Part shown: piece by piece, positions 57,213-64,000 of the stretch
Layout of the letters: each line of letters starts with the position of its first letter
How positions within the stretch are numbered: the first letter of the stretch is position 1
Assembly: GCA_008729055.1 (NCBI GenBank)
Contig: SDUX01000008.1
Coordinates: 4,427,756 to 4,491,755 of the forward strand
Reading direction: 5' to 3'
Source of the DNA: Pyropia haitanensis
Taxonomy: Eukaryota > Rhodophyta > Bangiophyceae > Bangiales > Bangiaceae
DNA length: 64,000 bases
Translations under genes and position numbers: made by a program
Notes under the pieces: generated by a model
The model's database searches: none
What the model was told of the DNA's origin: nothing
Seen by the model: only the letters and a program-made list of their open reading frames with translations

Positions 57213-58628
57213 TTTTCCGCCACCCCCCCGCCCCCCCCCCCCCCCAGCCGCCGCACCCCTCCGTCGTCACATCCGCCGCGTCGCCGCTTGGCGGCGGCTG
57301 TCCGCGCCGCGGCTGGTGGCTGATCCAGCGCACAATCCAGCACACCCTCCCCCCCCCCCCTGCGTCCTCCTTGTCCACCGCCACGTGTGGGTGCCCATCC
57401 AGGAGGGCACAAACGGGGGTGTCCACGCACAGCCGAGCCGCGGCAGCCGCCGCATCCGCCCGCAGCGCGTGACGTAGGCCCTCTCGAGCGGTGCGGCGCG
57501 GCCCAGCGTGTGCCGGCTGCCTGACGGTGAGGCAGCACACGCTATCAAGTCAGACAAGGACGAAAAAAAAGGAAGCACGGCTAAAGCGCCTCGTCGTGTC
57601 CGGAACGCCGCACTGTCAGAGTCGCGGATGTGGTGTAAGAAGGCCAAGAAGGCGCCCCCCAGCAACGGTCTGTCACAGCGCGGCCGTCTTGTGGGCTGAC
57701 TTGGGTCGCAGTCCCGCGCGAGCGAGGTGCACGCGCATCACCGCCGTGTTGCCAGGTCGACAGGGGTTCACCGCAGGGGCGCGTTGCTGGCGGAGGGCCA
57801 CGGACGACGGTCCACCCCCTCCGAGGCTGGCCCGTACACGGATCATCCGTGCACATGATGTGCAGTTTCCACGGGCTATAATATTCGTTGGACTCTGCGG
57901 CCGTCTGTCTGTTGACACCGCTTGTGCCATTGGGACGGAAGGAGGCGCCCTCCGCCGGTGTGGGAGTCTGCTTTTTTGCTGTCGCGGAGAGGGAATCTGT
58001 GGAGGACGACGGCGTGAGCATCTGGGCCGTCCAGGGGATTCTGCTCGCTGCGCATACTCTGCGACTGCAGCTGAAAGACAACATCAAGGACGAAGACGCA
58101 GGAGCAGGATAGGCGGGCGGTACGGAAAGAACAAGCCGGGTGGAGATGACCTGCGCATGCCTTTTGCACGTGGTGAGAGAATGGAGATGGGGTCTGGAAG
58201 CGTATTCCAGGGGCAGCCTATTTTATGTCATTGCACGTGGCGGCCTCATGTCGAGGGCCGCGTGACAACATACTCACGCGCAGAAGAAGAAAAAAAAAAT
58301 CATGAGCTCGAGCTCACTCCCCTCTCCAATGCTGTACTATTTTGAAGGTGACAGAGAGAAGTACAGTACCTCTACTGACAAGGTGACCATCTTTGGGAGC
58401 AGACAGGCTACGCGGGAGACCCTTCAGTTGCTTTTTCCGGCGCAGGCAACAGCTCACAAATAGCACTGTACGTTCCGAGCGTTCAAAAAAAAAGGGGACA
58501 GCCAAAAAACACCAAGAGGGCAGCAACACCCCCCACCACATGTATTCACAGGCGCACGGGACTCCGGGGGGGGCGAGGAGCACCTCCAAACCCAACACAG
58601 CACGCCACAGCCCAGACGGCGCTCCCCG
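57213..58628. other. Intergenic between ferroxidase E and proteasome gene
   Basis: No gene recognised. 57345-57510 on the minus strand has a coding-like run (VDTPVCALLDGHPHVAVDKE) that could be the tail of a lost gene. 57540-58320 has ordinary composition with overlapping ORFs on both strands and no known domain. 58270-58600 is the presumed 3' flank of the proteasome gene. Confidence 0.45.
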
Positions 58629-59890
58629 CTAGTCCTTCTCGCTCAGCACGGTCAGGTGCATCTCCACGTCTTCATCCGACAGAACGGTAAACTTGGGGCG
58701 CTTGGCCGACACGACCGCCACTTCAATGTCCCGCGCCTTGAAGTCCGTTGCGATCACCGCCTGCAGCGACGCAATGGCCATCTGGATGGTGTCCGCCTCG
58801 GACAGCTCCGCCGTGGGCGAGTCCTTGAGCTTCTTCTCCAGGTAGTTGACCGCCTCCTGGTCCTTTTGTCCCGCCGCGCAGGCGTGGTAGCCAATGTAAT
58901 AGCCCGCGGGGTCACACTTGAACAGCTGCGGGCCCCGCTCCTCGTCCATCCCAATCAGCATCATGGCCACGCCCAGCGGCCGCATGTACGCATGCTGCGT
59001 GTACACCTGGTTGCGGTCCGCGATCCGCTTCGCCAGGTAGTCGACGGGCACCTCGTAGGCGTAGTCAAACTTGAATTCAGCCGCCTCCTTTCGTGTACGC
59101 TGCACCTGCGCTTTGGCATCCGCTGTGCACAGTAGAAAAAACCAGGGCAGACCACGGACACGCCAACAAGATCACCTCGCCAAGGGAGTAGACCACGAGT
59201 AGATGTTAGCATCTGCAATAGCGTGCAGCACCACGCACAACGCAGGCAAACCCACACGGTGACTGGCCAGGGCAGCAGGCTGAAAAAAAGGGTGACAAGC
59301 AGCACCACCAAACCCAGCGAAACAGAGCAGTCTGCATCGGCCGCACGTACTGATCACGCCGGTGCTGACACAGCCATGGTTCTCCGACAGGCGGAACATG
59401 TGTGACACGGATGTCGGATCAATCAGCTTGTCCGGCACCTGCACGGCAGCAACGTCAACCGCAACCGCCATCACAACCACAACATCAAGCACCGGTACCT
59501 CGACCAGGGTTAGACTCCCAGCCGCACCCGACGCTACGACCCGCGTGTGCCCTCCCTCGTCCTCCGTCCTCACCATTCCGCGGTCACGCCGCCACCGTTT
59601 CTCCTGCTTCCCCCCTCCCCCCCGCCCAAACCCACCGCACCCTCCCACAGACCCCCACCGCCCCAGCCCCCCCCCCCCGCCTCCCCAGACGCCCGCGCCC
59701 CTCGAGCCCGCCCGCCGCCACGCACCTTCTTCTGCGTCACCGCACACACGCTATCCTTCCCGCGAACGGCAATGGCAGTGATTCCAGGCGCCTTGACCGC
59801 CTTGAACGCATACTCCACCTGGTACAGCCGCCCCTCGGGCGAGAAGATGGTGATGTGCCGATCGTAGCCGGCGCTGCTGCCGCGACTCAT
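58629..59890 (-). CDS. PSMA6: 20S proteasome subunit alpha type 6
   Basis: Exons are 59890-59726, 59438-59351 and 59122-58629, with GT-AG introns of 287 and 228 bp. They encode 248 residues, close to the roughly 246 of the animal protein. The N-terminus [20 protein letters not shown] is the alpha-subunit signature and identifies the alpha-6 (plant PAA) type, followed by [20 protein letters not shown] and VTQKK. Exon 2 begins [15 protein letters not shown]. Exon 3 contains [39 protein letters not shown] and [17 protein letters not shown]. Alpha subunits are non-catalytic and form the outer gated rings of the 20S particle in cytosol and nucleus. The gene is divergent from the RNA cyclase gene, with 734 bp between the two start codons. 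Confidence 0.95.
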
Positions 59891-60624
59891 GATGGGACGC
59901 CCGGCTGCTGGCAGAGCAGGGACCCGGTACGACCCACAGTCGGGGGCGGTTGACGGCGCAAGCAACAACCGCCGGACGCTCCACCACCTGGGGGGCGGCG
60001 TCGATGGGGTCGGCGGGGCGGATCAGGTGGGGGGGGGGATGCCAAAGGGGAGGGCCAAGGTGGCAGCAATGACCAGTGCGGGATGAGCCGAGCCGCGACA
60101 GCAAGCCACCTGAGTCGACCGCGCCTTGTGCTGGGAGAGTACTTTGTTGGTGTACTCTGTTTGAATTTTCACAACTCCATTCCCGGTGATCCCCATCGAG
60201 CGTCGTTGTCGCGGGGATCACCCGTCACCAACGGCACCCCGATCAGCGTGATGACGGCAGCCGCTGTGGCGGCATTGGCAGTGCTGTCCCACCACGGGCG
60301 CCCCTACCCGCGTCGACGGCGGGCGGCGGCAGCGGCGCGACGCTGGCCGTCGCGGCGGCTGCCACCCCCTCCCCACCCTCCTTCCTGCGCGTCCCCGCCC
60401 TCGCGCTGGCGTGCAGCCGCTCCTCCCCCCGTTCTTCCTGTGGCCGCCGCCAGTCTAGTCTGCCGCCGCCGCCAGTGGCGTCGGCTGCCCCGTCGGGAGT
60501 GGCCTGCCGCCCCCGCCGCCGCCCGCCGCCGCCCGTCCCCGCCACACCCCCGCGCCCGCCCCGCCGCGCCTGCCGCCCTCCCCCCCCCCCCCACCACCCC
60601 CACACCCCCCATCCCCCCCCCACC
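59891..60624. other. Divergent promoter region between PSMA6 and the RNA cyclase gene
   Basis: About 730 bp. 59980-60070 is G-rich, 60130-60240 has ordinary composition and 60330-60620 is C-rich leader-like sequence. No clear TATA box was found for either gene. Confidence 0.45.
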
Positions 60625-60873
60625 ATGATCACCATTGACGGCGCCGCGGGCGAGGGCGGCGGCCAGGTCGTCCGCGCGGCGCTCGCGTACGGCGCCACCC
60701 TCGGCCGGCCCGTCACCGTCCACCACATCCGCGCTGGCCGGCCGCGGCCGGGCCTCGCCGCGCAGCACGTGGCGGGCGCGGCGCTCGTCGCGGAGCTGAC
60801 CCGCGGCCGCGTGGACGGCGCGACGCTCCACTCGACGGCGCTGTCGTACGCGCCGCCCGTGGCGGCCGACGCC

Positions 60874-60919
<46 letters not shown>

Positions 60920-61858
60920 GTGGCGCCGCTGTCGCCCCTGCCGCCGCCGCCACCCCCGCAGATGTCGCCACGCCCGCCGCGGCGGGTGCGGCGGCGGCAG
61001 CGGCGGCGGGGGGGCTCCCCCCCCCCCCCCCCCAAGCGGCGGCGCCCCCCCAGGGGCGGCGCCGACGGCGACGCCGACCCTGCCGGCGGTGACGTACGAG
61101 GCGGACGCCGGCACCGCCGGCGCGGTAACGCTCATCCTACAGGCCGCCGCGCCCGCCGCGCTCGTCGCCGCGCCGACGCGCCTGTCCCTCCGCGGCGGCA
61201 CGGCGGTCGCGGCGTCCCCGCCGGTCGACTATGTCACGCTCGTCCTGTCGCCGCTGCTGCGGCTGCTCGGCGCCGGCCTGACGCTCGTGCCGCCCGTCAC
61301 GCCGGGCTACTACCCGCGGGGGGGGGGGCACGCGGTGTGGGACGTGGCCGTCGTGGAGCCGGGGGGGGGAGACGCCGCCGCCGGCAGCGGCGGCGGCGGC
61401 GGCGGCGGCACCAGCGGCGGCGGCGGCGGGGCAGGGACGGCGGCGACAGCGGCAGCCGCCGCCGCCGCCGCCGCCGCCACCGCCGCCGGCACCACCGCCA
61501 CCGCCGCCGCGGCGGCGGCGGCGGCGCCCACCCTGGCGGCCGTAGACTGGAGCGGCGCCGCGTCGCCGCTGCCCCCCCCCACCGCCATCCGCGGGCGCGC
61601 GTGGGTGGCGGGCCTCCCCGCGAGCGTCGCGACGCGGATGGTCGCGGGCGCCCGCGACGAGCTCCGCCGCCGCCTCCCGCCGGCCGTGTGGGAGCGCCTC
61701 ACGGACTGGGGGGGGTGGCCGTTGCTGTCGAGGGCGACGCCGTGCCGGAACGTGCTGGGGGGGGGGGGGGGGGGGGGGGGCGTGCCCGCCGTGAGCGGGG
61801 GCGCGGGAAGAAGGGGAGGCGCGGGGGGGCACCCGGCGATGGTGGTGGTGGCGGTGGG

Positions 61859-61900
<42 letters not shown>

Positions 61901-62260
61901 TGCGCGTGTGGGCTGACGCTCGCGCTCGTCCACGCCGACGGCCGCGTCGTGGGCGCGTCGGCGCTCGGCGAGCGGGGCGTGCCCGCCGAGGCGGTTGGCG
62001 CGCGCGCCGCGGCGGCGGTCGCCGCCGACGTTGCCGCCGGCGCCGCCGTCGACGCGGCGGCGGCGGACCAGCTGGTGCCGTTCCTGGCGCTCGCCGCGGG
62101 CACCAGCACCGTCCGCATCGCGCCGCCAACCGCCCACACCCGCACCGCCGTGGCGGTGGCCGCCGCGGCGGGGGTGGACGCGTCGCTCACCGAGGTGGGG
62201 GGGGGGGGGGGGGGGGGGGGTGCCCTGCTGCGGGTGGTTGGCCAGGGCGTGCCGCTGGGG
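60625..62260 (+). CDS. RTCA: RNA 3'-terminal phosphate cyclase (RtcA/RTCA family)
   Basis: The ATG at 60625 follows a CCACC context. Segment 1 (to about 60860) has IDGAAGEGGGQVVRAALAYG and IRAGRPRPGLAAQHVAGAAL, the N-terminal RTC signature. Segment 2 (about 61053-61755) has YEADAGTAGAVTLILQAAA, LRGGTAVAASPPVDYVTLVL and YYPRGGG, and begins after a C-run ending in CAG that could be a splice acceptor. Segment 3 (about 61900-62260) has LGERGVPAEAVG, AADQLVPFLALAAGTSTVRI and TAHTRTAVAVA, which carries the family's catalytic His region. The enzyme converts RNA 3'-phosphates to 2',3'-cyclic phosphates using ATP. The three segments are in three different frames, separated by Ala/Gly repeats and poly-G tracts. 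A true intron is possible at the first break; homopolymer errors or slippage are possible at the second. Confidence 0.82.
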
Positions 62261-62394
62261 CGGGGCAGGGCAAGGGGGGGGGGGGGGGGGGGGGCGGGGG
62301 GGGGCGCAAGCGCGCGCGGGAGGAGGGAGGGGGGGGGGGGGGGGGAGGCGGCAGCCGCACGGACGGCGGTACCCCGCCCGGGGATGTGGACGGC

Positions 62395-63103
62395 CGGCTG
62401 CGGGGGCTGGCCGTGGCCACCCCGCCGCCCGCGTCGCCGCCACCTCCCCCCCCTGCGCGCGCCACCACTGCCGCCGCACCCGCCACCACGACGGCCGGCA
62501 CCAGCACCACCACCAGCACCACCACCACGGCCGGCACCACCACCACCACCACGACTACCACCATCCCCCCCCCCATCCCCGTCTACCCCGGCGTCGAGGC
62601 GCTGCTCACCCCCCTCCGGGCGGCCATGGCGGCCGCCCCCCCCCGCGCCGGCCGCCCCTACGTCACCGCCACGTGGGCGCAGTCCGTCGACGGCGCCCTC
62701 ACCGCCGCCGCGGGCGGCCAGCTCCCCCTCTCCTCCGCCCCCGCGTGGGCGCTGACGCACGGCCTCCGCGCCGCGCACGCCGCGATCGCGGTCGGCGGCG
62801 GCACCGCCGCCGCGGACGACCCGTCGCTGACGGTGCGGCGGTACCGGGGGGGGGGCGGTCGCCACCCGCGCCCGGTCGTCCTCGGCGGCCGCCTACGCGC
62901 GGCCGCCGCGCTGCTGCACGCGCGGGGGGACGCCGCGCCGCCCGTGTTGCACTATGTCGCCGCGGGGGGGGGGGGGGGGGGGGGGGGGGGACGCTGCCGC
63001 CGCCGCGGACCGCCCCGACGCGCGGCTCGTCACGACCGTCGAGGTGCCGGTGGCACCCGACGACGCGGCCGACGCGGCCGACGCGGCTGACGGCGGCGGG
63101 CCA

Positions 63104-63134
<31 letters not shown>

Positions 63135-63501
63135 GCACCCCCCCGGGCGGCGGCGGCGGCGGCTGCACCTGCCCGCGGTGCTCGCCGACCTTGCCGCCCG
63201 CGGCGTCGAGTCGCTGATGGTCGAGGGCGGCGGCGCGGTGCTGGGCGCGTTCCTCGCCCCCCCCGCGGCGGGCGTGCCGCCGCTCGTCGACGCGGTCGTC
63301 GTCACCATCGCGCCGCTGGTGGTGGGCGCGCCCGACGCGGTGCGCGTCGGCGGCTGGGGGGGGGGGGGGGGGGGGGGGTACCCGCGCCTCGCCGCCGTCA
63401 CCGCCACCGTCCTGGGGGGGGACGTCATTTTGGTCGGCCGCCCAGCGACGACGCCGGATGGGGGGGGGCGGGGGGGGCGCCAGGGGGGGGGGGGTGCGTA
63501 G
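62395..63501 (+). CDS. RIB7-type 2,5-diamino-6-ribosylamino-pyrimidinone 5'-phosphate reductase
   Basis: Contains the RibD C-terminal reductase domain. From about 62650 it reads RPYVTATWAQSVDGALTAA, then HAAIAVGGGTAAADDPSLTV and RHPRPVVLGGRLR. From about 63165 it reads LHLPAVLADLAARGVESLMV, EGGGAVLGAFLAPP, VDAVVVTIAPLVVGAPDAV and ending LGGDVILVGRP. It catalyses the NADPH-dependent reduction in riboflavin synthesis. No deaminase domain is present, as in fungal RIB7. The middle piece (62990-63160) lies one frame off and the last piece returns to the first frame, so two compensating shifts occur, at a 27-base poly-G run and at a GGC repeat. The start is uncertain: ATG at 62626, or upstream. The open frame reaches back through a Thr/Pro linker to the end of the RNA cyclase, with no stop seen in this frame. 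Confidence 0.78.
62964..62990 (+). repeat. 27-base poly-G run inside the reductase gene
   Basis: An unbroken run of 27 G, flanked by codons for VLHYVAA upstream and DAAAAADRPDARLVTT downstream in a different frame. Other long G runs occur nearby at about 61757-61780, 62198-62220, 62277-62293 and 63357-63378. Confidence 0.9.
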
Positions 63502-63518
63502 CGTGGATGTGTTTTTTT

Positions 63519-63549
<31 letters not shown>

Positions 63550-64000
63550 GAGGCAGTGGGTGGGTGGGGGGGGGGGGGTGCCGCCGCTGGGGGGGGGGGG
63601 GGGACGCGTATAGGCGGACCGCCGCAGGCGCGTGGCGCTCGCGGCGGGGGCGCCCACCGCTGTGCAGCGGGCGCGGCGCCACTGGCGCGCGCGCGCCGCT
63701 CGCGGCGGCGGCGGCCGGCCGCCGCGGCCCGCCGCCGCCGCTGCTGCCGCCGCCGCGGCGCGCGGCGGCGCCGCCGCCGCTGCGGCGACACCCCCAAAAC
63801 AGAAAAAAACAAACAACAAAAACGCGCGCGCGCCGCGCGGCGCGGCGGCCGCGGCGGCCGGCGCTGTGGTGCTTAAAGGGAGGTTCAGGAAAAGCCTGTT
63901 TTGACCTGTTGCGGGGCCCGCAGACGAGTCCACAGACGGTGGCCAGGACGGCTGTGGAACGCGTTTTCTCTGGGATTTTGCGGATCCGCTGTGGGCCGTG
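63502..64000. other. Right end of window: poly-T/poly-G tracts, no gene recognised
   Basis: A run of T followed by a run of G (about 63511-63550), further G-runs to 63602, then GGC repeats to 63850. The last 130 bases have ordinary composition and may belong to the next gene, but no domain is visible. Confidence 0.5.

Noticed and set aside
56740..57540. Extension of ferroxidase E upstream of its ATG
   Set aside because: Copies B and D share the same ATG context and a TATA box lies within the extension.

Overview
The window looks like nuclear DNA of a GC-rich photosynthetic eukaryote, most likely a bangiophyte red alga of the Porphyra/Pyropia type. This is an inference. It rests on very high GC with GGC and poly-G runs inside genes, short GT-AG introns, a plastid-targeted one-helix chlorophyll-binding protein with a red-algal style transit peptide, eukaryotic proteasome, RNA-cyclase and riboflavin genes, and an array of ceruloplasmin-type ferroxidases. 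No bacterial operons, rRNA, tRNA or CRISPR arrays were seen.

The backbone is an array of six-domain multicopper ferroxidase genes. Copy A (1-3845, +, cut by the window edge), copy D (45411-49546, +) and copy E (52607-56739, -) have intact exons. Copy B (20902-22069, +) keeps only its 5' end and copy C (39344-40607, +) only its 3' end. The intergenic DNA is duplicated with the genes: 2582-7225 plus 19502-22069 matches 39344 onward. D and E are convergent and form an inverted repeat with arms of about 5.8 kb. Promoters of B, D and E share three short blocks at fixed spacing. In these proteins the copper ligands are rotated: the trinuclear-site histidines lie in domains 2 and 3 rather than 6 and 1 as in ceruloplasmin.

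Two large insertions break the array. A 12,276-bp element (7226-19501) has 30-bp terminal inverted repeats and a TA target duplication; the matching empty site is at 44011-44012. It carries very GC-rich ORFs, including a possible GT61-like glycosyltransferase, but no transposase that I can recognise. A 17.3-kb block (22070-39343) lies between the broken halves B and C. It holds a beta-propeller gene cut at the junction, a Crinkler/RHS-like NTPase-nuclease gene of lower GC, N-terminal pieces of a Gfo/Idh oxidoreductase and of a CCA-adding enzyme, an intact one-helix light-harvesting-like gene, G-rich repeats, and a secreted cysteine-repeat protein with an in-frame TGA at a conserved cysteine position.

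The right end (57.2-64 kb) is ordinary housekeeping sequence: proteasome subunit alpha-6 (-), RNA 3'-terminal phosphate cyclase (+) and a RIB7-type riboflavin reductase (+). In the last two, and in the CCA-enzyme fragment, conserved protein segments change reading frame at poly-G or GGC tracts. The ferroxidases probably act at the cell surface or in secreted compartments in iron uptake. No iron permease is visible in the window.
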